Numbered from the stretch's first letter, positions 1-9,162 are shown. The stretch: 64,000 nucleotides of DNA from Methyloligella sp. GL2 (GCF_013341275.1 NZ_CP054476.1:1253501-1317500), one strand, 5' to 3'. The notes: generated by a model not told the origin, from the sequence alone. Made by a program: numbers and translations.

Positions 1-952
1 CATCGCCGTCTATATCCACGCCTTCCGCGGCCTCTATTACGGCTCCTACAAGGCGCCGCGCGAGGTGCTGTGGATGCTCGGCGTGCTGATCCTGCTTTTG
101 ATGATCACCACCGCCTTCATGGGCTATTCGCTGGTCTGGGGGCAGATGAGCTTCTGGGCGGTGACGGTGATCACCAACCTGTTCTCGTCGCTGGATATGC
201 TGGTCCCGGGGCTCGGCACCACGCTGGTGCAGTGGATCTGGGGCGGCTATGCGGTGGGCGGACCGACGCTGAACCGGCTATTCGCCCTGCATTACCTGCT
301 GCCCTTCGTGATCGCGGGCGTGGTGCTGCTGCATATCTGGGCGCTGCATATTCCGGGCAACGGCAACCCTGCCGGGATCGATGTGCGGCTGAAGTCGGAC
401 TCGCTGCCCTTCCATCCGTATTACACGATCAAGGACGGGTTCGCGCTGGTGGTGTTCCTGCTGCTGTTCGCCGGCTTCGTGTTCTATGCGCCGAACTATC
501 TCGGCCATCCGGACAATTACGTGCCGGCCAACCCGTTGCAGACGCCGCCGCATATCGTGCCGGAATGGTATTTCCTGCCCTTCTACGCGATCTTGCGCGC
601 CATCCCGAACAAGCTGATCGGCGTGGCGGCGCTGTTCGGCGCCATCGCCATCCTGTTCTTTGTGCCGTGGCTCGACCGCAGCAAGGTGCGCTCCACGACA
701 TACCGGCCGGTGTTCAAATGGTTCTTCTGGCTGTTCGTGGCCGACTGCCTGATGCTCGGCTATCTCGGCTCGCAGATGCCGGAAGGTATCTACGTGCTGC
801 TGTCGCGGCTTGGGGCGATCTACTATTTCGCTTTCTTCCTGGTGGTGATGCCGGTGGTCGGCATGTTCGAAAAGCCGAAGCAGCTTCCAGGCTCGATCAC
901 CGAGGCGGTGCTCGGCAAGGAAGCGGCTGCCAAGGCGGAGGCGTCCGCATGA
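1..952 (+). CDS. petB: Cytochrome b of the bc1 complex, C-terminal part (5' end outside window)
   Basis: The reading frame is already open at base 2, so the N-terminus lies upstream of the window. The protein is the membrane quinol-oxidising subunit of complex III. Visible family marks are [19 protein letters not shown] at the start, the WGQMSFWGATVITNL-like segment (here [15 protein letters not shown]), a histidine pair in the HYLLPF...LLHIWALH helix that ligates the b hemes, and the Qo-site motif [13 protein letters not shown]. Several hydrophobic helices follow. Its stop overlaps the start of petC in an ATGA junction, as expected for a translationally coupled fbc/pet operon. The Rieske gene petA would be expected upstream. 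Confidence 0.97.
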   Translation, partial: IAVYIHAFRGLYYGSYKAPREVLWMLGVLILLLMITTAFMGYSLVWGQMSFWAVTVITNLFSSLDMLVPGLGTTLVQWIWGGYAVGGPTLNRLFALHYLLPFVIAGVVLLHIWALHIPGNGNPAGIDVRLKSDSLPFHPYYTIKDGFALVVFLLLFAGFVFYAPNYLGHPDNYVPANPLQTPPHIVPEWYFLPFYAILRAIPNKLIGVAALFGAIAILFFVPWLDRSKVRSTTYRPVFKWFFWLFVADCLMLGYLGSQMPEGIYVLLSRLGAIYYFAFFLVVMPVVGMFEKPKQLPGSITEAVLGKEAAAKAEASA

Positions 953-1752
953 GCTTTTCGATGACGCGGATGCGCGCCGCCGGACTGGCTGCGGCGCTTG
1001 GCTTGGCGGCGGTGCTTGCGGTGCCGGCGCAGGCTGCCGAACACGGGCCCGAGCTGAAGGAGCTCGACTGGTCGTTCTCCGGTCCGTTCGGCATGTATGA
1101 CCGGGCGCAGCTGCAGCGCGGCTATCAGGTCTATAAGACGATCTGCGCCAACTGCCATTCCATGAACCTGATGTCCTATCGCAATCTCGGCGAGCCCGGC
1201 GGACCCGAGTTCTCCGAGGGGGACGTGAAGACCCTGGCGTCGCAGGCGCAAGTGACCGACGGGCCGAACGATCAGGGCGATATGTTCAAGCGGCCGGGGC
1301 GGCCGTCTGACCGCTTCGTCGCGCCGTTCGCCAATCCGCAGATGGCCCGCGCCGCCAATGGCGGGGCGCTGCCGCCGGATCTTTCGGTGATGGCCAAGGC
1401 GCGCGAGGGCGGGCCGGACTATATCTATTCGCTGCTGACCGGATATGGCGAGAAGCCGGACGACATGCAGATGGCACCGGGCATGCATTACAACGAGGCG
1501 TTTCCCGGCCATCAGATCGCGATGCTGCCGCCGCTGGCCGATGGGGTGGTGCCCTATACCGACGATACGCCCAAGACGCTCGACAATTACGCCAAGGACG
1601 TTGCCGCCTTCCTGATGTGGACGGCGGAGCCGAAGCTGGAAGAGCGCCACAAGCTCGGCACCCGGGTGATGGTGTTTTTGTTCGTCTTCGCCATCATCAT
1701 GTATCTGGCCAAGAAGGCGGTGTGGAAAGGCAAGCACCACAAGGCGATTTAG
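949..1752 (+). CDS. petC: Cytochrome c1
   Basis: This 267-aa protein is the heme c subunit of the bc1 complex, which passes electrons from the Rieske protein to soluble or membrane cytochrome c. An N-terminal signal peptide ends near AQAAE (about residue 30). The heme-binding motif CANCH is at residues 66-70, and a Met-rich stretch ([14 protein letters not shown]) probably holds the axial Met. A C-terminal anchor helix ([20 protein letters not shown]) precedes a basic tail. The ATG at 949 overlaps the petB stop. In this organism c1 is a separate protein from cytochrome b, not a fused fbcH product. Confidence 0.97.
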   Translation: MSFSMTRMRAAGLAAALGLAAVLAVPAQAAEHGPELKELDWSFSGPFGMYDRAQLQRGYQVYKTICANCHSMNLMSYRNLGEPGGPEFSEGDVKTLASQAQVTDGPNDQGDMFKRPGRPSDRFVAPFANPQMARAANGGALPPDLSVMAKAREGGPDYIYSLLTGYGEKPDDMQMAPGMHYNEAFPGHQIAMLPPLADGVVPYTDDTPKTLDNYAKDVAAFLMWTAEPKLEERHKLGTRVMVFLFVFAIIMYLAKKAVWKGKHHKAI

Positions 1753-1805
1753 CGAGGTGGGGTGAGCTGGACAGGCGATCCTATCGGTAGATCGCCACAT
1801 TCTCC

Positions 1806-1894
1806 GTCGTCACCCCCGGGCTTGACCCGGGGGTCCAGAGCCACACGCTCGGAGCAAGCCATTCTGGATTGCCGGGTCAAGCCCGGCAATGACG
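1806..1894. repeat. Dispersed palindromic repeat, family A copy 1
   Basis: The unit begins GTCACCCCCGGGCTTGACCC, whose CCCCCGGG...CCCGGGGG arms pair. It ends with a second dyad, GCCGGGTCAAGCCCGGC, then AATGACG. A near-identical copy lies at 2073-2163 and a diverged one at 4741-4830. Paired stem-loops of this kind are common intergenic repeats in alphaproteobacteria. Confidence 0.85.
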
Positions 1895-1940
1895 TGGTGA
1901 AGGACGTGAACCGGCATCTTGGATCGGCACGCCGCAGCCT

Positions 1941-2057
1941 GCTCCCTCTCCCCTTGGGGGAGAGGGTTGGGGTGAGGGGGTGCCAAGCTTGCGGGCTCCT
2001 CTTTCCCCTCACCCGAATGCTGCGCATCCGACCTCTCCCCAGTGGGGAGAGGTGAGG
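1941..2057. repeat. Dispersed palindromic repeat, family B (CCCTCTCCCC type)
   Basis: Two inverted G-rich/C-rich elements lie back to back. The first has CTCCCTCTCCCC against GGGGGAGAGGGTTGGGGTGA. The second has CCCCTCACCC ... ACCTCTCCCC against GTGGGGAGAGGTGAGG. A copy in the opposite orientation is at 60667-60711. It is non-coding and can fold into long hairpins. Confidence 0.8.
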
Positions 2058-2072
2058 CCCGTGCCGTCTTCT

Positions 2073-2163
2073 CCGTCGTCACCCCCGGGCTTGACCCGGG
2101 GGTCCAGAGCCGCGGGCTCGGAGCAAGCTTCCCTGGATTGTCGGGTCAAGCCCGGCAATGACG
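2073..2163. repeat. Dispersed palindromic repeat, family A copy 2
   Basis: It is nearly identical to 1806-1894, including the CCCCCGGGCTTGACCCGGGGG stem, the GGAGCAAG linker and the GGGTCAAGCCCGGCAATGACG end. With its neighbours it fills the 690-bp space between petC and mtnP. Confidence 0.85.
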
Positions 2164-2192
2164 TGGAAGAATGTGCGTGGGCACACGGGCTC

Positions 2193-2266
2193 CGTCATTC
2201 CGGCGTCAGCCGGAATCTAGCGGCAGCACGGGGCTTAGCTGGATGCCGGCTGTTGCCGGCATGACG
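2193..2266. repeat. Dispersed palindromic repeat, family C (GTCATTCCGG type) copy 1
   Basis: It consists of CATTCCGGCGTCAGCCGGAA, then a spacer, then GGATGCCGGCTGTTGCCGGC and ATGACG. The two halves are each inverted repeats and the ends GTCAT/ATGAC are themselves inverted. A second copy is at 60549-60624. Confidence 0.85.
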
Positions 2267-2445
2267 AAGGTGGGTGGGGCCGCGCCGTGCGTCTCGAACC
2301 ACGAGGCGGGTTTGTTTCGCCGGCTTAAACACCGTCCCCTCTCGCCAGCGATGGAAATCATCGGCTAGGCTGCGTCCGTCATGGTGCGGGACGCGCCTGG
2401 CCATGACGGCGGCTTGGACAACGAGAACGGCAGGGACAGGCAAGA

Positions 2446-3315
2446 ATGACCAAAGCGGTGTTGGGGGTGATCGGCGGATCGGGGATCTACAATCTGCCGG
2501 GGCTGGAGAATGTGCGCGAGGAGCGGGTGGAGAGTCCGTGGGGCGAGCCGTCCGGTGCGCTTCGCATCGGCGAGATTGCGGGCCTGCCGATCGTGTTTCT
2601 GCCGCGGCACGATACCGGGCATCGCCTGTCGCCGTCGGACATCAACTACCGCGCCAATATCGACGTGATGAAGCGGGCCGGGGTCACCGACCTGATCTCG
2701 CTTTCGGCCTGCGGCTCCTTCAAGGAAGAGCTGCCGCCGGGCACTTTCGTGCTCGTCGATCAGTTCGTCGACCGTACCTTCAACCGGGCCTCCTCTTTCT
2801 TCGGCAAGGGCTGCGTGGCGCATGTCTCCATGGCTCATCCGGTCTCGCCCCGCTTGCGCATTCATCTCGCCGAGGCGGCGATGGCGGAGGATATCGAGGT
2901 GGTGCGGGACGGGACCTATGTCTGCATGGAGGGGCCGCAATTCTCCACCCTGGCGGAGAGCCTCACCTATAAAGCCCAAGGCTATTCGGTGATCGGCATG
3001 ACCAACCTGCCGGAGGCCAAGCTCGCCCGGGAGGCGGAGATTTGCTACGCGACCGTCGCCATGGTCACCGATTTCGATTGCTGGCATCCGGACCACGACG
3101 CGGTGACGGTGCAGGACATCATCAAGGTGCTGACGGCGAATGCGGAGCGGGCAGGGCGTCTCGTCGCCCGGCTGGCGCAGGATTTCCCGCGCGAGCATGA
3201 GCCCTGCCCGATCGGGTCGGACCGGGCATTGGAGACCGCGATCATCACCGCGCCGGAAGCGCGCGATCCGGAGTTGATCGCCAAGCTCGATGCCGTGGCC
3301 GGGCGGGTGCTGTGA
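2446..3315 (+). CDS. mtnP: S-methyl-5'-thioadenosine phosphorylase
   Basis: This 289-aa cytosolic enzyme splits 5'-methylthioadenosine (from polyamine or homoserine-lactone synthesis) with phosphate into adenine and 5-methylthioribose-1-phosphate. Family marks are the phosphate loop GGSG at residues 10-13, RHDTGH, the substrate-binding MEGPQFSTLAES, GMTNLPEAKLAREA and the TDFDCW motif, all as in eukaryotic-type MTAP. Its products feed the next two enzyme genes: apt recycles the adenine and mtnA isomerises the sugar phosphate. An upstream GGGACAGG-like stretch is only a weak ribosome-binding site. Confidence 0.96.
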   Translation: MTKAVLGVIGGSGIYNLPGLENVREERVESPWGEPSGALRIGEIAGLPIVFLPRHDTGHRLSPSDINYRANIDVMKRAGVTDLISLSACGSFKEELPPGTFVLVDQFVDRTFNRASSFFGKGCVAHVSMAHPVSPRLRIHLAEAAMAEDIEVVRDGTYVCMEGPQFSTLAESLTYKAQGYSVIGMTNLPEAKLAREAEICYATVAMVTDFDCWHPDHDAVTVQDIIKVLTANAERAGRLVARLAQDFPREHEPCPIGSDRALETAIITAPEARDPELIAKLDAVAGRVL

Positions 3316-3795
3316 ATGATCGAGGCAAATCGCTACTACGAGCAGATTGTAAAGCCGACGGTCGAGGACTTCGTCAAATCAAATCGAGATCTGCGCTTAG
3401 GGATGCTCGCCTGTATGGCGACGTTTCACGTGGTCGACTATGTATTCCAGAATCGGATTCTGGACGCCAAGAAGGCCGATCAAGAGGCTAGAAGATTTTG
3501 TGATAAGATGCAGAAGCAAAACAATAATGCCTTTGAAATTGTTCGGGGATTTGCGCTGGCGTCGAAGCATTGCCGTCTTTCGCGTACGGACAGTCTTCAA
3601 GGATTTGACTCCGGGCGAACAAGGCCGACTTATCCGTCCATTGCGGGAGTTATGAGAACAGGAGCTACCTACATCGGCGATACCGAAGGAGGGCTTCTTG
3701 TGGAATGGATCGATGGCCGTAAGTACAAGCTGCATCGAGCAATTGAGAAAGCTCGCCAGACACTCGAACACGAATTCCCCGAACTGACTCAATAG
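3316..3795 (+). CDS. Hypothetical protein, lower-GC insertion in salvage cluster
   Basis: I do not recognise this 159-aa protein. It starts one base after the mtnP stop (TGAATG), so it could be translated by re-initiation. Base composition and codon choice (AAT, AAA, TTT, CGA) are visibly less GC-rich than in mtnP and apt, and the protein is charged and soluble-looking with no signal peptide or membrane helix. The N-terminal half looks helical (YYEQIVKPTVEDFVKSNRD) and the C-terminal part reads like a small beta unit (GGLLVEWIDGRKYKL). It was probably acquired by transfer and is unlikely to take part in methionine salvage. Confidence 0.75.
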   Translation: MIEANRYYEQIVKPTVEDFVKSNRDLRLGMLACMATFHVVDYVFQNRILDAKKADQEARRFCDKMQKQNNNAFEIVRGFALASKHCRLSRTDSLQGFDSGRTRPTYPSIAGVMRTGATYIGDTEGGLLVEWIDGRKYKLHRAIEKARQTLEHEFPELTQ

Positions 3796-3864
3796 AATCG
3801 AGCCAGCATCGAGAAATCCATTTGGGCGCGTGCTGAATGCCTAAAGCCGCGCGCCGGCCTTGCG

Positions 3865-4062
3865 CTATTCGATGGTCTCGGTCGGCAGCTCGACGCCGAA
3901 CATCGCCAGAACCATTGCGACGACCACCACCACGGCGGTGTAGATCACCAGGAGAGCGATCATCGCCGGGATGGCGGCGATGCTCCATTTGATCATGATC
4001 GCCACGATCCGCCAGAACGGGATGTCGATATCCTTGATGGTGACGCGATTGGTGTCTTCCAT
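3865..4062 (-). CDS. Small membrane protein, 65 aa
   Basis: The ATG at 4062 has a strong AAAGGGGG ribosome-binding site. A longer in-frame start at 4173 is less likely because it would run across the apt leader. The sequence MEDTNRVTIKDIDIPFWR is followed by two hydrophobic segments (IVAIMIKWSIAAIPAMIALL and TAVVVVVAMVLAMF). The first part resembles small alphaproteobacterial proteins with a 'DIDIPFWRLV..ILKWTLASIPA' pattern, which is a recollection rather than a search result. It lies divergent to apt. Function is unknown. Confidence 0.8.
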   Translation of the reverse strand: MEDTNRVTIKDIDIPFWRIVAIMIKWSIAAIPAMIALLVIYTAVVVVVAMVLAMFGVELPTETIE

Positions 4063-4172
4063 TGGAACCCCCTTTGTTCCCCGGCTGCTTTCGGCAATTG
4101 CGCGATTGACTATCGACGCCGAAGCCCTTTCCCTTAACGGGTTGCGCAATTCGTCAGGGAGACCTTTTTGCA

Positions 4173-4718
4173 ATGACCGTTACAACTGAGGTGGAGCTCA
4201 AAGGTCTCGTGCGAACGATACCGGATTACCCCAAGCCCGGCATCATGTTCCGCGACATCACCACCTTGCTCGGCCATGCGGAGGGGTTCCGCTCGGCGGT
4301 CTCGCAGCTGGCGGAGCCGTACCGCAATGCCGGTATCCAAGCGGTGGCGGGGGTCGAGGCGCGCGGCTTCATTCTCGGCGGCGCAGTGGCCGACAAGCTC
4401 GGCTGCGGCTTCGTGCCGATCCGTAAAAAAGGCAAGCTGCCCTCGAAGTCGATCGGCCAGGATTACGAGCTCGAATACGGCGTCGACGTGATCGAGATCC
4501 ACGAGGATGCGATTCAGAATGGCGAGCGGGTGCTGCTGATCGACGATCTGATTGCTACCGGCGGCACGGCGGAGGCGGCGGCGAAGCTGCTGCGCAAGGT
4601 CGACGCCAATTTGGTCGGCGCGGCCTTCGTTATCGACCTGCCGGATCTCGGCGGCTGCGCCCGGCTCGGGAGCCTCGGCATCAACTGCCACACGCTGATC
4701 TCGTTCGAAGGGGAGTGA
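4173..4718 (+). CDS. apt: Adenine phosphoribosyltransferase
   Basis: This 181-aa cytosolic enzyme makes AMP from adenine and PRPP. The PRPP-binding motif [13 protein letters not shown] is at residues 120-132. [13 protein letters not shown] and the N-terminal [16 protein letters not shown] are characteristic of the family, and the length is normal. A GGGAGA ribosome-binding site precedes the ATG. It lies between mtnP and mtnA, which fits recycling of the adenine released by mtnP. Confidence 0.97.
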   Translation: MTVTTEVELKGLVRTIPDYPKPGIMFRDITTLLGHAEGFRSAVSQLAEPYRNAGIQAVAGVEARGFILGGAVADKLGCGFVPIRKKGKLPSKSIGQDYELEYGVDVIEIHEDAIQNGERVLLIDDLIATGGTAEAAAKLLRKVDANLVGAAFVIDLPDLGGCARLGSLGINCHTLISFEGE

Positions 4719-4740
4719 GGCGCTTCGGGTTGTTCCCGCA

Positions 4741-4830
4741 GTCGTCATCGCGGGGCTTGACCCGGCGATCCAGGGCCGCGACCCTCAGGACTTTCAGCTC
4801 TGGATGCCCGGATCAAGTTCGGGCATGACG
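4741..4830. repeat. Dispersed palindromic repeat, family A, diverged copy
   Basis: It begins GTCGTCATCGCGGGGCTTGA and ends GCCCGGATCAAGTTCGGGCATGACG, with both internal dyads present but altered compared with 1806-1894. It fills most of the apt-mtnA spacer. Confidence 0.75.
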
Positions 4831-4840
4831 AGGAGTAAAG

Positions 4841-5944
4841 ATGAAAATCAACGGCAAGCCCTACCGCACCATCTGGCTCAACGAGGATGGCTGGTCGGTC
4901 TCGATCATCGACCAGACCAAGCTGCCCTTCGCGTTCGAGATCGTCGCGCTGAAATCGGTGAAGGATGCAGCGCATGCGATTAAGACCATGCAGGTGCGCG
5001 GGGCGCCGCTGATCGGAGCCACCGCCGCATACGGGCTGGCGTTGGCGATGCGCGAGGATGCGACCGAGGATTGGCTGGTGGACGCCAGCGAGATCTTGGC
5101 CTCGACCCGGCCGACGGCGATCAATCTGCGCTGGGCGCTGGAGGAGATGAAGCGTGCCGTTGCCGACAAACCTGCCGACGAGCGGGCCGAGGCGGCCTAT
5201 GCGCGGGCGGCGGAAATCTGCAACGAAGATGTGGAGACCTGCCGCCGGATCGGCGAGCACGGGCTTGGCGTCATCGAGGCCCATGCCGCCCATAAGAAGG
5301 GCGAGCCGGTCAACATCCTCACCCATTGCAATGCCGGCTGGCTGGCCACCGTCGATTGGGGCACGGCCTTGGCGCCGATCTATATGGCGCACGATGCCGG
5401 TATTCCGGTGCATGTCTGGGTCGACGAGACGCGGCCGCGCAATCAGGGCGCTTCGCTCACCGCTTTCGAGCTCGGTGCTCATGGCGTGCCCCATACGCTG
5501 ATCGCCGACAATGCCGGCGGGCATCTGATGCAGCAGGGGCAGGTCGATCTTTGCATCGTCGGCACCGACCGCACCACGGTGGGCGGCGATGTCGCCAACA
5601 AGATCGGCACTTATCTCAAGGCGCTGGCCGCCAAGGATAACGATGTGCCGTTCTTCGTGGCGCTGCCCTCTAGCACCATCGACTGGACTTTGACCGACGG
5701 GCGCGACATTCCCATCGAGGAGCGGGGCGGGGACGAGGTGAAGTTCATCACCGGCAAGCTGCCCGACGGCTCCGTCGCCACGGTGGAGATAACGCCGGAG
5801 GGAACGCCGGCAGCGAACTATGCCTTCGACGTCACGCCGCGGAAGATGGTGACCGGTTTCATCACCGAGCGGGGGGGCACGCCGGCAACGCCCGACGGCT
5901 TGCGCGTCCTATATCCTGAACACGCGAAGAGACAGGCAGCCTGA
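4841..5944 (+). CDS. mtnA: S-methyl-5-thioribose-1-phosphate isomerase
   Basis: This 367-aa enzyme converts the mtnP product methylthioribose-1-phosphate to methylthioribulose-1-phosphate. It belongs to the eIF2B-related aldose-ketose isomerases. Marks are [16 protein letters not shown], the catalytic Cys in [11 protein letters not shown] and the catalytic Asp in [19 protein letters not shown]. An AGGAGT ribosome-binding site lies just before the ATG. The remaining steps of the pathway (mtnB, C, D or a RubisCO-like shunt) are not in the window. Confidence 0.96.
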   Translation: MKINGKPYRTIWLNEDGWSVSIIDQTKLPFAFEIVALKSVKDAAHAIKTMQVRGAPLIGATAAYGLALAMREDATEDWLVDASEILASTRPTAINLRWALEEMKRAVADKPADERAEAAYARAAEICNEDVETCRRIGEHGLGVIEAHAAHKKGEPVNILTHCNAGWLATVDWGTALAPIYMAHDAGIPVHVWVDETRPRNQGASLTAFELGAHGVPHTLIADNAGGHLMQQGQVDLCIVGTDRTTVGGDVANKIGTYLKALAAKDNDVPFFVALPSSTIDWTLTDGRDIPIEERGGDEVKFITGKLPDGSVATVEITPEGTPAANYAFDVTPRKMVTGFITERGGTPATPDGLRVLYPEHAKRQAA

Positions 5945-6003
5945 GGCGCTAAGTCTTAAGCTGACTGCAAGACAATCGTCCGGACCGACCGGGAGGAGAC
6001 CGG

Positions 6004-7302
6004 ATGGAGCGGCAAGCGCTTCTCAGCGTCGCTTTGAACTTTGCCATCGCGATTTTGCTCGGCGCGCTTGTCGGCATCGAGCGGGAGAAGCGCAAAGGCA
6101 GCGGCAAGAAAAGCGACGGCACCAAGGGCGATCTGATCGCCGGGCTTCGCACCTTCACGCTTCTGTCGCTGGCGGGCGCGGCTTCCGGCTGGCTTGCCAA
6201 GGATGCGGGGTTTCCGTGGCTTCTGCCGGCGACCTTCCTGCTGGTCGGCGGGTTCGTGTTGGTCGGCTATTTCGTCACCGCCAGAGAGGACGAGGAGACC
6301 GGGCTGACCACCGAGATCGCCGCGCTGGTGGTGTTCCTGCTCGGCGCCATGGTGATGCTGGGCTACCGCGAGCTCGCCATCGGGCTTGCGGTGGTGACCG
6401 CCGCGGTGCTCGCCTATAAGCGCCCGCTGCACAATTTCGTCGCCAAGCTCGGCTGGCCGGAAGTCTTCGCCGGCTTGCGGCTGTTGATCGCCAGCTTCAT
6501 CGCCCTGCCGCTCTTGCCGGACCGGACCATCGATCCGTGGGGGGCGATCAATCCCTATCTTCTGTGGCTGCTGGTGATCCTGATTTCCGGGCTTTCGCTG
6601 GTCGGCTATCTGCTCACCCGGCTGCTCGGCCCCGGGCGGGGCACGGCGCTGACCGGGCTCAGCGGCGGGCTGGTCTCCTCAACGGCGGTGGCGCTCTCCT
6701 TCGCCAAGCAGAGCCGGGAGAAGCCGCAGCTCGCTGATGCGCTGGCTTGCGGCATCATGCTGTCCTGGGTGGCTATGTTCGGCCGCATCCTGGTTGCGGT
6801 CGGCATCGTCAATTGGAGCCTGTTCATGGCGCTGCTCTGGCCGGTTGTGGCCATGGGTGCGGTCACGGCCGGATTTGCGGCCTGGCTGTATTGGCGCAGC
6901 CAGAAAACCGGGATGAACGGCGAGGCGGCGGAAGATCTTCAGGTGAAGAATCCGTTCAATCTGCTGGATGCGGCCAAGTTCGCCGCGTTGTTCGCCGTGG
7001 TGCTGCTGGCGGTGAACATCGTGCAGCAGGATTTTCCGCCGCAAGGCATGTATGTGGTGGCGGCGCTGGCCGGGCTGACCGATGTCGACGCCATCACCTT
7101 GTCCATGGCCGAGGTGGCGCGGAATGGCGATATGCAAGGCGCGGTGATCGCCATCGTCGTCGCCGCGCTCAGCAATACGCTGGTGAAGGTCGGTATCGTT
7201 ACCGGACTCGGCGATTTCGCCGTCGCCAAACGGGTGATGCTGGCGACGGCGGCGATCATCGCCACCGGGCTCGGCGCGGCGCTGCTTTGGGTCAGCGTCT
7301 AG
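6004..7302 (+). CDS. MgtC/SapB family membrane protein with DUF4010 domain
   Basis: This 432-aa inner-membrane protein has about a dozen hydrophobic segments. The N-terminal third is MgtC-like (ALNFAIAILLGALVGIEREK, then DLIAGLRTFTLLSLAG). The rest matches the DUF4010 arrangement, with GLSGGLVSSTAVALSFAKQS and a late AGLTDVDAITLSMAEVARNG segment. The function of these long MgtC-DUF4010 proteins is not established, and short MgtC homologues are linked to magnesium limitation and virulence. A GGGAGGAG ribosome-binding site precedes the ATG. Its stop shares the bases CTAG with the convergent gene downstream. Confidence 0.88.
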   Translation: MERQALLSVALNFAIAILLGALVGIEREKRKGSGKKSDGTKGDLIAGLRTFTLLSLAGAASGWLAKDAGFPWLLPATFLLVGGFVLVGYFVTAREDEETGLTTEIAALVVFLLGAMVMLGYRELAIGLAVVTAAVLAYKRPLHNFVAKLGWPEVFAGLRLLIASFIALPLLPDRTIDPWGAINPYLLWLLVILISGLSLVGYLLTRLLGPGRGTALTGLSGGLVSSTAVALSFAKQSREKPQLADALACGIMLSWVAMFGRILVAVGIVNWSLFMALLWPVVAMGAVTAGFAAWLYWRSQKTGMNGEAAEDLQVKNPFNLLDAAKFAALFAVVLLAVNIVQQDFPPQGMYVVAALAGLTDVDAITLSMAEVARNGDMQGAVIAIVVAALSNTLVKVGIVTGLGDFAVAKRVMLATAAIIATGLGAALLWVSV

Positions 7303-7460
7303 CGTCTGAACAGCAAGGCGCCGAGAATGGCGAGCGCCGCGACGACGAGAAACACCAGCAATATGATGACGCCCGCAGCGCCGATGATGGCTTTCAGGGT
7401 GCCCCAAAACCCGAAGGTCGCCACCAGGGCGACGAGAACGAGAAAGAGAATAATCGGCAT
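7299..7460 (-). CDS. Small hydrophobic membrane protein, 53 aa
   Basis: The minus strand reads ATG from 7460 with a GGGGGACC stretch upstream. The protein is almost wholly hydrophobic: MPIILFLVLVALVATFGFWG, a glycine-rich turn (IIGAAG), a second hydrophobic run and a terminal FRR. The two helices with a small-residue hinge recall DUF1328-like mini proteins, but the sequence is not a clear member. Its TAG stop and the TAG stop of the convergent MgtC-like gene overlap in one CTAG. Confidence 0.75.
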   Translation of the reverse strand: MPIILFLVLVALVATFGFWGTLKAIIGAAGVIILLVFLVVAALAILGALLFRR

Positions 7461-7757
7461 GTCGGTCCCCCCTATGCCTCGAAATGTCGATTGCGCGTTT
7501 GCCCGACCCTAGCCTGCTTGGCGGTGATTTGGAATGAGACTTAGCGGGCCGCAATGACGGTTTTCGGTCGCTTTCAGGCGGCCGTTTTGGTGATCGGGAA
7601 CGGCGTTCCACATTTGGGCCACGGTTGTGCGGTTGCATTAACCTTTGAGGGGGGAATACAATTTCCTCAAGGGATCGGCTGGGGCGCGAGGATAAAAAAC
7701 GCGCCGAAAAGCCCAAGATTTAGCAGGGGTTGAGCTGGGGGGCTTTGGAGGGACGCA
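7461..7757. other. Intergenic region without a clear gene
   Basis: I see no protein with convincing composition here. The stretch should hold the promoter of the 53-aa minus-strand gene at its left and of the 7758 gene at its right. An A/T-rich patch (7636-7665, GCATTAACC...GGAATACAATTTCC) is the best promoter candidate. Confidence 0.4.
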
Positions 7758-7928
7758 ATGCGTCTTGTCTTCAAGCTCGTGTCTTCGCGCTTGCATCCTG
7801 CCCGGCCGGCAGGTTCGAGCGATCTGCTGCGCCCGATGCGCCGCAGGAAGCCGCGTCCGCCGACCTCTGGTTTTCCAACGATCGACTATTCCGGCTGTTT
7901 CGCGCCGGACGAAGATGCGGGTGAGTAA
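7758..7928 (+). CDS. Small basic protein candidate, 56 aa
   Basis: An ATG at 7758 follows a good GGAGG ribosome-binding site 7 bases away, and the frame stays open to TAA at 7926. The product has a basic core (LRPMRRRKPRPPTSG) and an acidic end (FAPDEDAGE). It lies 43 bp before the SH3-domain gene on the same strand, so the two may be co-transcribed. I do not recognise it. The call rests on start-site quality and position, and a leader function without a protein is possible. Confidence 0.42.
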   Translation: MRLVFKLVSSRLHPARPAGSSDLLRPMRRRKPRPPTSGFPTIDYSGCFAPDEDAGE

Positions 7929-7971
7929 TGCATGATCGCCGTAGGCGGTCACCGGACCGCATGAGGGAGAG

Positions 7972-9162
7972 ATGTCGATGAGCAACCCACAGCACGACCG
8001 ATTTAGACCCCCGCCGGCGCCGGGCATGCCGGGACGGCCGCGTCCACAGATGCAGACCGGCGCACCGCAGCCGACGCGCGAAGAGCTGAGCCACGATGCC
8101 CTAGCCCGGCATATCGCGGCAGAGCAGCCGCAAGTGCCGCCGCAGCGTGTGGCGCCGGCGAGCCCGTCGCCCCGGGCGCCGCGGGTGAAACCCAAGAAGC
8201 CGTTTTTCAGCCTGAACTCCTGGTCGCGCAACCAGCTTATCCTTGCCGGATCGGGCGCGGCGCTGGCCGTGTGCCTCCTGATCGTCGGCGTGGTGCTGCT
8301 GGCGAGATCGGGCGGCTCGGGGCCGGAGGAGGTCGCCCAGGATGCCGAAGAGGCGGTGCAGTCGGTTTCGGTCTCGCCGGCCGATGCCGCAACGCCGCCC
8401 ATGAAAGAGGAGCCGGCGGTGACGCCGGTTCTCTCCAGCGTGGCGACGCTGGATGCGCAGCCGGCAATGCCCGCCGCTTTCCCCATCGCCATCGACGGCA
8501 CGGACGGACTTCCCGATGGCAGCTATGTCGGCATTGCCGGCCTGCCGAATGACGCCGATCTTTCGCCCGGGCGCCGCTTGGGCGAGGGCAAATGGGGGCT
8601 CCGCACCGATGAGATCGGGGCGGTGACGCTCACCGTGCCGCAAGATGCCACTGGTGGTGCGCATGACGTCACGGTCGCGCTGATCACCGCACAAGGCGAG
8701 GTGCTGGATAGGTCGCAGACCCAGCTCGTCATCCATGGCGCCAAGGGAGGGGCCAAGGGAGGGGGCATGGGAGATGCGGTGGACGGTGCTGTGGCCGACG
8801 CCGGAGCGATGGCTTCGGAGCCGGCGGAGGCTGAGCAAGGCTCGGCCCCGGATGCGCAGCAAGCCACCGCGTCTGCACCGGCGGAAAGCGAAACCGCCGC
8901 GGCCAGTGCCGATCTGCAGCCCAGTGCGACGGTCGGCTCGGCGGCGGATGTGCCGGCAGTGCAAGGCGGTAAGACCATGGTGGTCTCCACGGCGGTGAAT
9001 CTGCGCAAGGAGCCCTCCAATGACGGGGCCACCATCGCCGTGGTGCAAGGGGGAAAGAAGGTCCAGGTGGGGGAAGAGAAGCTTGGCTGGCTGCATGTGA
9101 CCGATGCCGAGAAGGGGCAGAGCGGCTGGATCTATAAGAACTTCCTCAAAGAGGTGGAGTGA
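7972..9162 (+). CDS. Single-pass membrane protein with C-terminal bacterial SH3 domain
   Basis: This is a 396-aa protein. A Pro/Arg-rich N-terminus (1-80) is followed by one membrane helix at about 88-110, a low-complexity Ala/Glu-rich linker, a Pro/Gly beta region around 165-250, and an SH3b-type domain at about 331-396 (VVSTAVNLRKEPS...GWLHV...GWIYKNFL). The topology suggests a short cytoplasmic part and a long periplasmic part that binds peptidoglycan or protein. The start has GAGGGAGAG upstream. Homologues are usually annotated only as SH3 domain proteins. Confidence 0.85.
   Translation: MSMSNPQHDRFRPPPAPGMPGRPRPQMQTGAPQPTREELSHDALARHIAAEQPQVPPQRVAPASPSPRAPRVKPKKPFFSLNSWSRNQLILAGSGAALAVCLLIVGVVLLARSGGSGPEEVAQDAEEAVQSVSVSPADAATPPMKEEPAVTPVLSSVATLDAQPAMPAAFPIAIDGTDGLPDGSYVGIAGLPNDADLSPGRRLGEGKWGLRTDEIGAVTLTVPQDATGGAHDVTVALITAQGEVLDRSQTQLVIHGAKGGAKGGGMGDAVDGAVADAGAMASEPAEAEQGSAPDAQQATASAPAESETAAASADLQPSATVGSAADVPAVQGGKTMVVSTAVNLRKEPSNDGATIAVVQGGKKVQVGEEKLGWLHVTDAEKGQSGWIYKNFLKEVE

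Noticed and set aside
1753-2445. CRISPR array
   Set aside because: The repeats are palindromic, of several families and not evenly spaced. There are no cas genes.
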